From Beijerinckia indica subsp. indica ATCC 9039 (GTDB lineage: Bacteria > Pseudomonadota > Alphaproteobacteria > Rhizobiales > Beijerinckiaceae), in assembly GCF_000019845.1 (NCBI RefSeq), contig NC_010580.1, positions 62,001 through 126,000 of the forward strand: 64,000 nt of DNA. Direction: 5' to 3'. The translations under genes and the position numbers were made by a program. This document shows, in pieces, positions 33,800 through 43,064 of the stretch. The notes beneath the pieces were generated by a model. That model saw only the letters and a list, made by a program, of their open reading frames with translations. It was not told the DNA's origin and ran no database searches. Each line of letters starts with the position of its first letter. Positions within the stretch are counted from its first letter, which is position 1.

Positions 33800-34129
33800 T
33801 CAACGCACATAGATAACGCGTGGAGTCGTATAAACGACCGGAGGCGTAACATAGACAACTCGCGGAGGCGCATAAACAACCGGCGGAGGATAAGCAGGCT
33901 TAGATGCGGCTGCACCGATGGCTGCTCCTGCCGCTAGCCCTGTGATAGCTCCGGCGGCAACGGCTCCTCCTCCATAACAGCAGCCATGATACCCCTGATA
34001 TACGCCAGGATGGCCCCATACGGCGCCACCGTGTCCCCAGGCAGCCCATCCCCCGGCCTTAGCCGGAGAGTCGATAAGGCAGGCCGCGCCGGTAGCCAGC
34101 AAAGATGCCAGGATAAGTTTACGAACCAT
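33800..34129 (-). CDS. Small exported glycine- and proline/tyrosine-rich protein
   Basis: A 109-residue protein with a signal peptide (LILASLLATGAACLIDSPAKA-G). The mature part starts with Trp/Gly/His repeats (GGWAAWGHGGAVWGHPG), has an alanine/glycine segment like a glycine-zipper membrane motif (AGAITGLAAGAAIGAAA), and ends in four imperfect VVY-PPRVVYVTP-type repeats. Such proteins are surface or outer-membrane associated; no specific function is known. A regulator box lies about 215 bases upstream. Confidence 0.7.
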   Translation of the reverse strand: MVRKLILASLLATGAACLIDSPAKAGGWAAWGHGGAVWGHPGVYQGYHGCCYGGGAVAAGAITGLAAGAAIGAAASKPAYPPPVVYAPPRVVYVTPPVVYTTPRVIYVR

Positions 34130-34674
34130 TGACTAAACTCCTCAGCAATCGATAGTGTCAACATCCTACGAGATTGTTATGCGGTTGAATTAGCACCTGC
34201 GGCGCAACCACTATCGCGATCCATTCCGATCATTTATTATCACTATAGCCTCGTGGACTTTGGCTATTGCAAAGAATATAGTTAAACCTTGTCAGCACAG
34301 TTTGATCTTGGCGCATCATTTTATGGCATTTTGTCTGTGGCTTGTAACAGATTGTAAAAAGCACAAATCTGAGGAGACAAAACCCTGTCATCTGGCATCG
34401 CGTTGAAAATAAAATGGTAGCTCGAATAAACCCTGATAGCTGCGATCGCGGGTGTGTCGCATACTTTGTATGCGGTAGTAGAAGTATTCGGGAACCAAGA
34501 AAGCCAAGTCTTTAGACTTATCACAGTACAAGTAGGAAATTTTAATATCAGCGTCGGTGGGAAAATCGTGGATGGTGTTCCACGAATTGGTACAGCTTTT
34601 ATTCCAAATTAAGCTCGATCAAGAAACATGACATAGGCATGATGCCACTGAATGATCTAGAGCGCACCGTCCTA
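34130..34674. other. Upstream region homologous to the regulator promoter
   Basis: 545 bases with no accepted gene. The part 34253-34360 is alignable with 29029-29127, the region upstream of the response regulator. Shared blocks are TTGCAAAGAATA/CTGCAAAGAATA, GGCGCATC, TGGCATTTTGTC and TGTAAC-N3-TTGTAAAA. The remainder up to the IS at 34675 is AT-rich and featureless. Confidence 0.6.
34343..34357 (+). promoter_or_regulatory. Candidate response-regulator box 3 (TGTAAC-N3-TTGTAA)
   Basis: TGTAAC-AGA-TTGTAA keeps the exact half-site spacing of box 1 (29111-29125), in a longer stretch of shared promoter sequence. It lies upstream of the exported Gly-rich protein gene (minus strand). Confidence 0.5.
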
Positions 34675-35509
34675 GGGTCAGGACTCAAATAAATCAGATC
34701 CAGAAGGCTACGGTGGCGACGAGGCAGAGTGCGGACAAGAAATTTTGTGCGAGTTTGTCATACCGTGTGGCAATCCGCCTGAAGTCCTTCAGACGGCAGA
34801 AACAGCGCTCAACGACATTGCGTCCTTTGTAAGCCTGTTTGTCGTGGCGAATTTTCTTCTTGCGGTTTGACTTGCTGGGGATTGTGGCCTTGATGCCGTG
34901 CTCTTTGAGAAAGGTTCGTATGGCATCTGTATCGTAACCTTTATCAGCCAAAAGTTCTTTGATACCCGGAACGAGGCTGACGCAGGCCTCGGCCATTACA
35001 CAGTCGGCGGTATTACCTGGCGTGAGGATGAACGCCCAGGGACGGCAGAACGGGTCGACGATCGCGTGGATTTTGCTGTTGCGGCCGCCTTTCGTGAGGC
35101 CGATCGCCTGCGCTTCAGCCCCCCTTGTCCGCCGGCCGCACAGCGGTGGACTTTCACATGCGTGCTGTCCAACGCGGCCTGTTCTGGGGCTTCCTCGGGA
35201 GCGGCCGCATGCTCGAAAATCTTTTGCCAGATGCCGCGTTCGCTCCAGCGGACAAAGCGATTGTAAACCGTCTTGAAGGGGCCATACTCTTTCGGGCAAT
35301 CTTTCCAGCGGCAGCCCGCTGTCAACACATGCATGATCCCGCTCAAGATACGCCGATCATCCCCGCGCTGAGGCCCCGGCTGGTTCGTCGGCAAATGCGG
35401 GACGATCTTCGCCCATTGTTCGTCTCTGAACCAGAATAAATTCGTATCCATTGGCCTCCACCCTAGACCAAGCCATTGAATCAAAATAGGGTTAATCGGG
35501 TCTTAACCC
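34675..35509 (-). mobile_element. IS5 family element, copy 1 (left arm of a composite)
   Basis: 835 bases with terminal inverted repeats GGGTCAGGAC (left) and GTCTTAACCC (right), flanked by TA. It is nearly identical to the element at 46460-47299 but inverted. The pair could mobilise the 11 kb between them. Confidence 0.85.
34694..35451 (-). CDS. IS5 family transposase, two frames joined by -1 shift
   Basis: OrfA begins MDTNLFWFRDEQWAKIVPHL and holds WKDCPKEYGPFKTVYNRF and ALDSTHVKVHR with the first catalytic Asp. At a G6 run the frame shifts -1 and continues as AEAQAIGLTKGGRNSKIHAI, then LADKGYDTDAIR (second Asp) and GRNVVERCFCRLKDFRRIAT (Glu). The other copy has the same G6 run at the same place, so this is probably a programmed frameshift and not damage. 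ATG 35451 was chosen by comparison with that copy. Confidence 0.88.
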
Positions 35510-35971
35510 TAATTGCGATGTGTGACGTCAATCCAGAGAACTCTTCCGCCCTTCGAAGCCAAATAAGTAGGGCAATGGCTAAGAACCGAAGAAACACTGG
35601 CCACGGGTTTTTTACGGATCTCGCAACAGCAGAGACTTCGCAACGCATCAAAACAAGGCAAATATATTCTACGGAACCCGGTTTAGATGCGGAAATAGAA
35701 GGCTTTCTAGACCCGATGTTGTTTGTACTTTTATAGATGAGGATGGTGTTATCTAATCATTAGAAGGTGCAGCGACCAGAGATGATACAACTAATATCAA
35801 CTTTTCTGAAGTAGCATTCAAACTAATATAACTCACTTAATATGTAAGTTACTTATGAATACCACTTATTATAGATAAATTGAACATTATCGGATGTTTT
35901 ATCATCCAACAAGCGCGGCGATTAAGCCGCCTTTTTGATGATAAACCGCCGTCTTGGTCTAGGCTTCGCGC
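35510..35971. other. AT-rich intergenic region ending in a stem-loop
   Basis: 462 bases between the IS and the DUF1403 pseudogene. No gene was accepted; the frame 35476-35736 starts inside the IS and has no family features. It ends with a terminator-like hairpin at 35915-35936. Confidence 0.5.
35915..35936 (+). terminator. Terminator-like hairpin GCGGC/GCCGC with T tail
   Basis: GCGGC-GATTAA-GCCGC is followed by CTTTTT. On the plus strand this resembles a rho-independent terminator. No intact gene precedes it now, which suggests that the upstream gene was lost when the IS inserted. Confidence 0.5.
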
Positions 35972-36908
35972 ATGGCTTTGTCCGACGATTTTCCGCCTCC
36001 GCCGCCCGCCTGCCCCGTTGTTCCCGCCTGGGCACGCAGGGCCGATGTGCCGGAAACCCCTTTAGCGGCTGGGGTTTGCCGCCGGAGCGGCGCTCGCCGC
36101 GCTCGATCCGATCGCCCGCACCACGCATCCGCTCGGCCAGCTCCTGCGCCGTCTGACCCTCGCCCAGGCGGCGCGGCTGCTGCGCCTGGTGGGGCGGGCG
36201 GAAGAGGAACCCGCCTTGCGCGATGCCTGGGTGCTGCGCCGCGCCGGCGATGATCCCGGTCCGGCCGGGCGGGTCCTCGGCCTTTGGCGCGCGCTCGGCG
36301 AGCCGTCCGCCTTGCCGGACACAGGATGGACGGAGAGGGTGGCGAGGCTATTCGACCTCGGGGGCGACGAGCGGCTCGAGGCGATCCTTGCCCTGGTCCT
36401 GAAACAGAGGGCAGGGGAAGGGAGTGCCGTGACGGACGCCGCCGCCATCGCCACGGCCAGCCTGCGCCTCATGCCGGACGCCATCCTCCTGGCGTTGTGG
36501 CTGGCCGATGCCATGCTCGCGCATCGCCTGCACTGGCCCGCGCCCATGCCCCTGCTCGCCGCTCCGATCCGGCCAGCCGAGCTGCACGCCATCGCGCGCT
36601 CCGGCAAGAGCGGGGACGGCTGGTTGCTTGTCTGCAGCCAGGCTTATGCGCGTGCGGCGGCAGCGGCCGTGGATCTTTATGCGGACCTCCTCCCGCGCGC
36701 CCATCGCCTGCTCGCCGTGGCGCCGCGGCTGCGCGGCAAGGATGCCGCGCATTTGGTCCGGCTTCTCCTCAGCGAGGATGCACTGGCGGCCGCGGCCGGA
36801 CCGCAAGGCAGCGATCGTAGTGCCCGCCGTCTGTTCGATCGGCTGGTCGCCCTCGGCACCGTGCGCGAGCTCACCGGCCGCGCGGCCTTCCGGCTCTATG
36901 GGTTGTAG
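35972..36908 (+). pseudogene. DUF1403 family protein with one frameshift
   Basis: The gene opens MALSDDFPPPPPACPVVP and, after a one-base change at the G4 run 36071-36074, continues in another frame as AAGAALAALDPIARTTHPLG. It then runs through a full DUF1403 domain to LGTVRELTGRAAFRLYGL. Removing one G restores a protein of about 311 residues. DUF1403 proteins are plasmid-borne in rhizobia and relatives, function unknown. The downstream 239-residue part could still be made from an internal start. A ScpB-like gene follows 2 bases after the stop. Confidence 0.75.
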
Positions 36909-36910
36909 CC

Positions 36911-37576
36911 ATGGCGAAACGGTCCCGCTCCGATACCGCCCTCGATCGCGAGCTCGAGGACCTGCCACCGCCTTTGCGCTGGCGGGAATGGATGCGGCGC
37001 GTCGAAGCCCTGTTGTTTGCCGCCAGCGAGCCAGTCTCGCGCGAGGTGCTCGCGCGGGTCGTCGGCGTATCCTGCGCGATCGAAGCCCTGATCGGCGATT
37101 TGCGCGCGGATCTGCGCGGCCGCCCCTATGACGTCGTCGCGGTCAATGGCGGCTGGCAGTTGCGCACCCGGCCCGCGCTCGCCCCCGTGCTGCGCGCGGC
37201 AGGGTTCCTCAAGAAGGGGGAGGGGGACTTCAGTCCGAAGGAGGCGCTCCTGTTGCTCGCCATCGGTCATTTCCAGCCGATCACCCCCGCGCGTCTGGGG
37301 GAATTCTTTGGCCGCGAGATCAGCCGCGATACGCTCGCCTGGCTGTGCGCCCAAAAATGGACCGGATCCGGCCCGCGCAGCCCCGAGCCGGGGGCGCCGA
37401 TCACCTATGTCACGACACGGGAATTCTTGGAGCAGTTCGGCTTCGCCAGCCTCGCCGATCTGCCGGGGCAGGGGCTGTTTGCTGGCGCCTGGACGGACGG
37501 AGAAGAAGCATTCGGGCCTTTATTACCACAGCCGGATGACAATAATCAAAATGAAGAAAAACTTTATCCGCAGTAG
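36911..37576 (+). CDS. ScpB-like segregation and condensation protein
   Basis: A 221-residue winged-helix protein like plasmid ScpB homologues: RRVEALLFAASEPVSREVLA, VVAVNGGWQLRTRPAL, FSPKEALLLLAIGHFQPITP, and a final FLEQFGFASLADLPGQG. ScpB forms the kleisin-associated part of SMC condensin; plasmid copies usually lack partners and probably act in DNA binding or partition. It begins 2 bases after the DUF1403 frame ends, so the two are an operon. The last 20 residues are unusually Asn/Gln-rich. Confidence 0.82.
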   Translation: MAKRSRSDTALDRELEDLPPPLRWREWMRRVEALLFAASEPVSREVLARVVGVSCAIEALIGDLRADLRGRPYDVVAVNGGWQLRTRPALAPVLRAAGFLKKGEGDFSPKEALLLLAIGHFQPITPARLGEFFGREISRDTLAWLCAQKWTGSGPRSPEPGAPITYVTTREFLEQFGFASLADLPGQGLFAGAWTDGEEAFGPLLPQPDDNNQNEEKLYPQ

Positions 37577-37689
37577 AGTAGAGCATAGAGATTTTGTGAG
37601 CATACGGGGTAATTTGAGATATTAGGATTATATCACTGGTTATTTCGTAGAAAAGCTACAAACCTTGATCGTTTGAAAAGGCTACAAGC

Positions 37690-38520
37690 ATGGTCACTCC
37701 CGAGGCAATGAACCTATTTCACGATATTATTACACACGAAATGTTTGAGATGAATCGGATACTCGAGGAAGTTCAACAAGTAACATTATCAAATTTAGCT
37801 TCACGGGGATTAACGCAATCTGGCCCAGCAATGCAGCTCGTAATCCAAAATGCTACGAATTCCCTCAAAACGCGGGCACAATTTATTCTTGGTCAATTGC
37901 TACGTTGTTTGGCTTCTTTCCATGTTCCACTAGATAAAGAGACAATTACAGAAGCATTATCACTCTTACGGGATACGATAGAAATGCAAGCGGACGACAT
38001 AGGGAGACGAGTTTACCAATATCCAGTTTTTTCAATCCGTGGCTTAGAACAAGCAAAGCATCAGCTGCAGGCACAATATGCCCAAGAAGGACCGAGATTG
38101 ATTGATCGGCTTAGTGCCGAACTGAAACTTGCTGCTGCAGCTTCACAGAATTCGCGCCCACAAGGCGCACCTAGTTTTACGTTTCATGGCCCTATCGGAC
38201 TCGTTCAAACTGGAGACGGCAGTCAAGCTACAGTTCGCCAGCATATCAACACTGACGTGAAAAATCAGATTACTACTGCATTGCAGCTCTTTTTGGATCA
38301 ATTGGATATGCCGGATAGCAACTCCATTGGTAACCGAACGGAACTACGCGAGCTGATTGCGGAGGCAAAAGCTGAAGTGGAAAAACCGGAATGTAATACC
38401 TTAAAGCTCGGATCCAGTTTGCGTACAATCGCAGAGACCACGAAATTTGTTGGTTCACTAGCCCCAGCCTATTCCGTCTTGAAGCCCCTAATCAGCTATT
38501 TAGGGATACATCTTCCTTAG
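37690..38520 (+). CDS. Hypothetical protein with amyloid/RHIM-like motif
   Basis: A 276-residue, AT-rich gene, unlike the GC-rich neighbours. Residues 1-155 are helical. Residues 164-182 read TFHGPIGLVQTGDGSQATV, a V-Q-x-G motif like the RHIM or bacterial amyloid signalling sequences that join NLR-type receptors to effectors. The C-terminal third is helical, with hydrophobic LVGSLAPAYSVLKPLISYLG-like character near the end (residues 255-275). No enzyme motif is visible. A defence or abortive-infection role is inferred from the motif and the AT-rich acquired look. Confidence 0.6.
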   Translation: MVTPEAMNLFHDIITHEMFEMNRILEEVQQVTLSNLASRGLTQSGPAMQLVIQNATNSLKTRAQFILGQLLRCLASFHVPLDKETITEALSLLRDTIEMQADDIGRRVYQYPVFSIRGLEQAKHQLQAQYAQEGPRLIDRLSAELKLAAAASQNSRPQGAPSFTFHGPIGLVQTGDGSQATVRQHINTDVKNQITTALQLFLDQLDMPDSNSIGNRTELRELIAEAKAEVEKPECNTLKLGSSLRTIAETTKFVGSLAPAYSVLKPLISYLGIHLP

Positions 38521-38614
38521 TGCTGTCATTTCAATTGAGACGTTTTCAACCTTTGCAACAGCCCACGGCTCGCATGGTCGGCATCGATCCAGCGACGCTA
38601 AAGACGGGCACTTA

Positions 38615-38851
38615 ATGGAAAAAATAACTTCGATGTGGTCTGCATTAGCCAGTTTTCTTCTTGGTGTTCTTGGGTGGGTAGTTCCAAAACTCCTCATCGA
38701 ACCGGGCAAGGAGATTTTCGATCTTCGTCGGGAAACACAGGAGAGTTTAATCATCTATGGCGATTTGCCAAAAGATGCCCCAGCAGACGAGAGACGCTTA
38801 GCTGCGGAAATATTCGAGACCGGCAAAAAGCGGGGGGTCAGGCTGCTTTAA
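38615..38851 (+). pseudogene. Membrane protein gene truncated by ISKra4
   Basis: 78 codons of an AT-rich gene with one transmembrane segment (LASFLLGVLGWVVPKLLIEP) and a following amphipathic charged helix (DLRRETQESLIIYGDLP). The frame ends within a few bases of the ISKra4-derived DNA that begins near 38855, so the original gene was probably longer. It lies close behind the amyloid-motif gene and may have been its partner. Confidence 0.45.
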
Positions 38852-38859
38852 AAGGCCTG

Positions 38860-40330
38860 TCGTTAGGCAAGGTCAATTCTGTGGGTCGTGAAATACCGCA
38901 TACACGTTCAAGGTTGCCGTTGAAATAGGCGGTGCGATTATGCAGCATCAGCTGAGCACCCCAGCGAGACCACCGCATCTGGCGTTTCTTGCACATGCGG
39001 TGATTGATGAGCTGATTGACGGTGGACTCGATATGGGCCGTAGATATCGGCTCCCCGTGATGCCAAGCACGACCATAATCCACCAATGATCTGATATTTC
39101 CGCGAGTATAATGTTCGAGGTCCTGGAACCGTTTGTAGGCTTCTCTGATCCGTGTCGGATCGCCACCCGCGCCTTGAGTTGCATGGTGGCAAAGGATTTG
39201 CGCACCCAAATGCGATAGAGCGATCAGCCATCGGCCATGACGGATCGGCCGTGGTGCCAGAGGTTCCGCCTGACACTGTGCAAAGAGCGTTGGTAAGTGG
39301 CTCGCAGGGTCTGGCTATCGGGATCGGCATAATCGATCGTCCAGGAAAGGTTTCTGCCGAGCCATTCCATTCTCCGCCGCAGATGAAACCAGTCGAGCCG
39401 ATGTTCGATCTGACCTGCGCCTTGGCGCTGGACCTGACCGTTCAGCCATTGGCCAGCCATCAGCCGCATGGCATCCTCCCCGTCAGACAGAATAGTCAGC
39501 CTTGTGGCTGGTCCGCGTCCCGCTGTACGAAGGGCTGAACGCACCCGTTCGCGTGCATGAGCGTCAAGATCGCGAACCGCGGCAAAGACTTTGGGCGATT
39601 GTTCAAGCGGTTCGATCTTGCCAAGGACGATTTCGAAATGCCGGCGTTGATTTTTCGAGCTTACCGCCCGGACAAAAGCGCCATCGATCCCAACAGTCAT
39701 CTGCTCAACAGGCTTTTCGGCAAGCGGCCTGGTGGCGATTTCTGCTTGTATTTCCTCTTCGATCACCTTTCCGATCGCCACGACGCGATTGCGGGTGGTC
39801 GCCGCATTGAATGAGCCAATATCCGGCAGGAATTCGTTGAGGATAGCGGCAGCTTGCCGATAGGAATAGATGCTGCCCAGCTTGGCTTGCAGATACCGTA
39901 ATTCAGGCGTTGAGCGATGAGGGAAAAGAGCCCCAACCGGAGAGGCGGCATTGGAAGCCCCACAACGGCAGTCTTCATAGCGGGGAGCATGCAGGCGCAA
40001 GTGACCAAAAATCGTATCGACTTTGCGGCGCCGATGATCTTTGATGGGTCACGCACGATCACAGCTGCTGCAAATCCGTGCCTTTGCGATGAAAGCCTGA
40101 ACCTGATCGCAGGTGACCTCCGTCTGGATTTGACGGATCAGATATTTGCCGTCCTCATGCGTGAGGCCGAGGTCGGCTTCGGAGGCCAATTCCGGACGCT
40201 CGATATGGCCAATGGCCCTCGACTGGAGAACCCCTTCCTCATCTATGCGCTCAAGCTTCAAGGTCCATTGCATCGGAAACTCCGCGATAATCATCTCTCA
40301 AAAATAGCGGAGTTTCCCCTAGCGACCCCC
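38860..40330 (-). mobile_element. ISKra4 family element, decayed
   Basis: A 1.4-1.5 kb block with the recognisable parts of an ISKra4 transposase on the minus strand in several frames. Exact ends were not resolved: no clear inverted repeats were found. Two further N-terminal ISKra4 fragments lie at 40400-40587 and 61102-61290. Confidence 0.7.
38870..40273 (-). pseudogene. ISKra4 family transposase, several frameshifts
   Basis: Reading leftwards, the N-terminus MQWTLKLERIDEEGVLQSRA runs to AKARICSSC, shifts frame into RPIKDHRRRK-type sequence, then continues as LHAPRYEDCRCGASN. Further parts are MTVGIDGAFVRAV, FAAVRDLDAHARERVRSAL, LSDGEDAMRLMAGQW and LDWFHLRRRMEWLGRNL. After MADG another shift leads to AYKRFQDLEHYTRGNIRSLV and STVNQLINHRMCKKRQMRWS. 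At least three frame breaks make it inactive. Confidence 0.8.
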
Positions 40331-40399
40331 AGCTTTTTGCCGGTCTCGGTTTTCTGCTTCATTCCTGTCATGGAGGCAAATTCTCACGGTTATCGGCAA

Positions 40400-40587
40400 T
40401 CCGACAGCCATACGTTCTTTTCGGTCCAGGCTGATTGAAACTGGCGCAGGATATCCTTGCTTTCCTTGAGGGTGGGCCCGAAATCCTCGGCCGTCGCCGT
40501 TGCAAACTGCCGCTCCAGCTGACCGACTTCGTACTCGATCACCTCACCCCAACCGGTTGTCGCCTCCAGCTTGATCCGCCCCTGCAT
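40400..40587 (-). pseudogene. ISKra4 transposase N-terminal fragment
   Basis: MQGRIKLEATTGWGEVIEYE, then VGQLERQFATATAEDFGPTL, is the N-terminal region of a second ISKra4 subtype, ending in unrelated sequence after LRQFQ. A near twin lies at 61102-61290. Only 60 codons remain. Confidence 0.7.
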
Positions 40588-40745
40588 GACTTTCCTTCCC
40601 CTCGGGAAAGCCAATCATGCATCAGCAGAACTGTTGCCCTAACTTTTTTTCCCCATAATGACCCGGCAGGAGGCTTGACATATTCATAAATCAGAGTGAT
40701 TTAATATAACCAAAGATAGATATAAATAACTTTTGAGGGAACGCC

Positions 40746-42059
40746 ATGAGACTGAGGGGCATTCTGCTCGGCGCTTGCGCCGCCTTGACTTTGGCCGGAC
40801 CGGCTGGAGCGGAAACGCTGACGATTGCCACCGTGAACAACGGTGACATAATCCGGATGCAGAAGCTGACGGATGATTTCAAGGCCAAGAATCCGGACAT
40901 CGACCTGAAATGGGTTACGCTCGAAGAAAATGTGTTGCGGCAAAAGGTGACGACCGATATCGCGACCAAGGGCGGCCAATTCGACATTATGACCATCGGC
41001 AATTACGAGGTGCCGATCTGGGCGAAACGCGGCTGGCTGCTGCCGCTCGATAATCTTGGCGCGAATTATGACGAGGCCGACTTGCTGCCGTCGATCAGGG
41101 AGGCGGTGTCCAGCGGCGGCAAGCTCTATGCCTCGCCCTTCTATGGCGAAAGCGCCATGGTCATGTATCGCACGGATCTGTTTGCCAAGGTGGGCCTGAC
41201 GATGCCGGCCGATCCGACCTGGGATTTCATCGCCGAGGCGGCGCGCAAGATCACCGACAAGAATGCCTCGGTCTATGGCATCTGCTTGCGCGGCAAGGCG
41301 GGGTGGGGCGAAAACATGGCCTTCCTCACGGCGCTTGCCAATTCCATGGGGGGCCGTTGGTTCGATGAGCAGTGGAAGCCGCAATTCGATCAGCCGGAAT
41401 GGAAAAACGCTGTCGATTATTACGTCAAGCTGATGAAGGATGCCGGCCCGCCCGGAGCCTCCTCCAATGGCTTCAACGAGAACCTTGCGCTCTTCCAGAC
41501 CGGCAAATGCGGTATTTGGATCGATGCGACAGTCGCGGCCTCTTTTGTCTCCAATCCCAAGGATTCCACGGTTGCGGACAAAGTCGGATACGCTCTGTTT
41601 CCTACCTCCGGCACATTCGATAATCATGGCAATTGGCTGTGGGCCTGGAGCCTGGCCGTGCCCGCTGGAACCAAGAAGGATAAAGCGGCGCAGAAGTTCA
41701 TCACCTGGGCGACCGACAAGGCCTATATAGAACTCGTCGCCAGCAAGGACGGATGGGCGAATGTGCCGCCCGGCACGCGCGCCTCGCTTTATGACAATCC
41801 GCACTATCAGCAGGCCGCGCCTTTCGCCAGCCTGACGCTTGCGGCGATCAAGGCCGCCAATACCGCTAAACCTGCCGTCAAGCCTGTGCCTTACATAGGC
41901 GGACAATTCGTGGCCATTCCGGAATTCCAGGGCATTGGCACGGCGGTCGGCCAGCAATTCTCGGCTGCTCTTGCCGGTCAGGTGACCACCGACCAGGCGC
42001 TTCGGAGCGCCCAGCAATTGGTTACCCGGGAAATGACCAAAGCGGGCTATATCAAGTAA
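40746..42059 (+). CDS. smoE: Sorbitol/mannitol ABC transporter substrate-binding protein
   Basis: A 437-residue periplasmic binding protein of cluster D-type sugar transporters. A signal peptide (ILLGACAALTLAGPAGA-E) leads to the two-lobed fold with TIATVNNGDIIRMQKLTDDF, GQFDIMTIGNYEVPIW, and ALFQTGKCGIWIDATVAAS near residue 255. It captures mannitol, sorbitol or related polyols and delivers them to the permeases encoded next. First gene of smoEFGK-mtlK; a strong stem-loop follows it and probably keeps its mRNA abundant relative to the permease part. Confidence 0.9.
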   Translation: MRLRGILLGACAALTLAGPAGAETLTIATVNNGDIIRMQKLTDDFKAKNPDIDLKWVTLEENVLRQKVTTDIATKGGQFDIMTIGNYEVPIWAKRGWLLPLDNLGANYDEADLLPSIREAVSSGGKLYASPFYGESAMVMYRTDLFAKVGLTMPADPTWDFIAEAARKITDKNASVYGICLRGKAGWGENMAFLTALANSMGGRWFDEQWKPQFDQPEWKNAVDYYVKLMKDAGPPGASSNGFNENLALFQTGKCGIWIDATVAASFVSNPKDSTVADKVGYALFPTSGTFDNHGNWLWAWSLAVPAGTKKDKAAQKFITWATDKAYIELVASKDGWANVPPGTRASLYDNPHYQQAAPFASLTLAAIKAANTAKPAVKPVPYIGGQFVAIPEFQGIGTAVGQQFSAALAGQVTTDQALRSAQQLVTREMTKAGYIK

Positions 42060-42104
42060 GCTTTCGAAGCATCTGGCTTGGACGGGCAGAAAACCCATGT
42101 TCCC

Positions 42105-42131
42105 GTGCTGCCGGCCTGAAACCGGCAGCAC
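42105..42131 (+). promoter_or_regulatory. Perfect 10-base stem-loop between smoE and smoF
   Basis: GTGCTGCCGG and CCGGCAGCAC pair perfectly around CCTGAAA, with no T-run. In binding-protein transport operons such intercistronic hairpins protect the upstream message and attenuate read-through, giving excess binding protein. Confidence 0.7.
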
Positions 42132-42189
42132 CTCCGCCGCGTGCGAGCTCGATGCAATGCCGATCCGTTCAATCTACCCAAGGTTCGCC

Positions 42190-43062
42190 ATGGCGACGTT
42201 ACACACCCGTTCGGCCGCGCGTCTGATGATGGCGCCCTCCGTTCTCCTCCTGCTGGCCTGGATGATCATCCCGCTGGCCATGACCATCTACTTTTCCTTC
42301 CTGCGCTACAATCTGCTGATGCCGGGCACGGAGGAATTCGCGGGTCTCGCCAATTATCAATATTTCTTGACGGATCCGGCTTTTTTCACGGCTCTCGCGA
42401 ATACATTGTTGATCGTCGGCGGAGTGCTTCTGATCACGGTGATTGGCGGGATCGCCCTCGCATTGCTGCTCGATCAACCGATGTATGGGCAGGGCATCGT
42501 GCGCATTCTGGTGATCGCGCCATTCTTCGTGATGCCGACGGTCTCCGCGCTCGTCTGGAAGAACATGTTCATGAATCCGGTGAACGGCCTGTTCGCCTGG
42601 ATCGCCGGTAGCTTTGGGCTGCAACCAATCGACTGGCTGGCGAGCGTGCCCTTGTTGTCGATCATCATCATCATCGCCTGGCAATGGCTGCCCTTTTCCA
42701 CCTTGATCCTGCTGACAGCGCTTCAGTCCCTCAATGAAGAGCAGAAGGAGGCGGCGGAAATGGATGGCGCCGGCGCGATCTCGACATTCATTTACATCGT
42801 CCTGCCGCATATGGCGCGTGCCATTACCGTCGTCGTCCTCATTCAGACGATCTTCCTTCTCTCGGTCTTCGCCGAGATCCTCGTCACCACCAATGGCGGG
42901 CCTGGGGTGCAAAGCACCAATCTCACCTTTCTGGTCTATACGCAGGCTCTTCTTCAATTCGATATCGGCGGCGCATCGGCGGGCGGCATCGTCGCTGTCG
43001 TGCTCGCCAATATCGTCGCTGTCTTTCTGATCCGCCTCATCGGCAAAAACCTGGAGGCTTGA
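42190..43062 (+). CDS. smoF: Polyol ABC transporter permease
   Basis: A 290-residue inner-membrane permease with six predicted spans. The EAA cytoplasmic loop is visible as EAAEMDGAGAISTFIYIVLP near residue 195, the contact site for the ATPase. Start chosen at ATG 42190 (MATLHTRSAARLMM), after AAGG; ATG 42157 is an alternative. It pairs with the second permease that overlaps its end by a few bases. Confidence 0.88.
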   Translation: MATLHTRSAARLMMAPSVLLLLAWMIIPLAMTIYFSFLRYNLLMPGTEEFAGLANYQYFLTDPAFFTALANTLLIVGGVLLITVIGGIALALLLDQPMYGQGIVRILVIAPFFVMPTVSALVWKNMFMNPVNGLFAWIAGSFGLQPIDWLASVPLLSIIIIIAWQWLPFSTLILLTALQSLNEEQKEAAEMDGAGAISTFIYIVLPHMARAITVVVLIQTIFLLSVFAEILVTTNGGPGVQSTNLTFLVYTQALLQFDIGGASAGGIVAVVLANIVAVFLIRLIGKNLEA

Positions 43063-43064
43063 AC

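Noticed and set aside
33612..33812. 66-codon frame between the DUF4410 lipoprotein and the Gly-rich protein gene
   Set aside because: No ribosome site, signal peptide or family resemblance; AT-rich intergenic sequence explains it.
40701..42131. 476-codon minus-strand frame over smoE, and similar long frames over mtlK (44981-46405) and the GMC subunit (48484-50001)
   Set aside because: Each mirrors a well-supported gene; composition is typical of antisense GC-rich frames and none shows family motifs.
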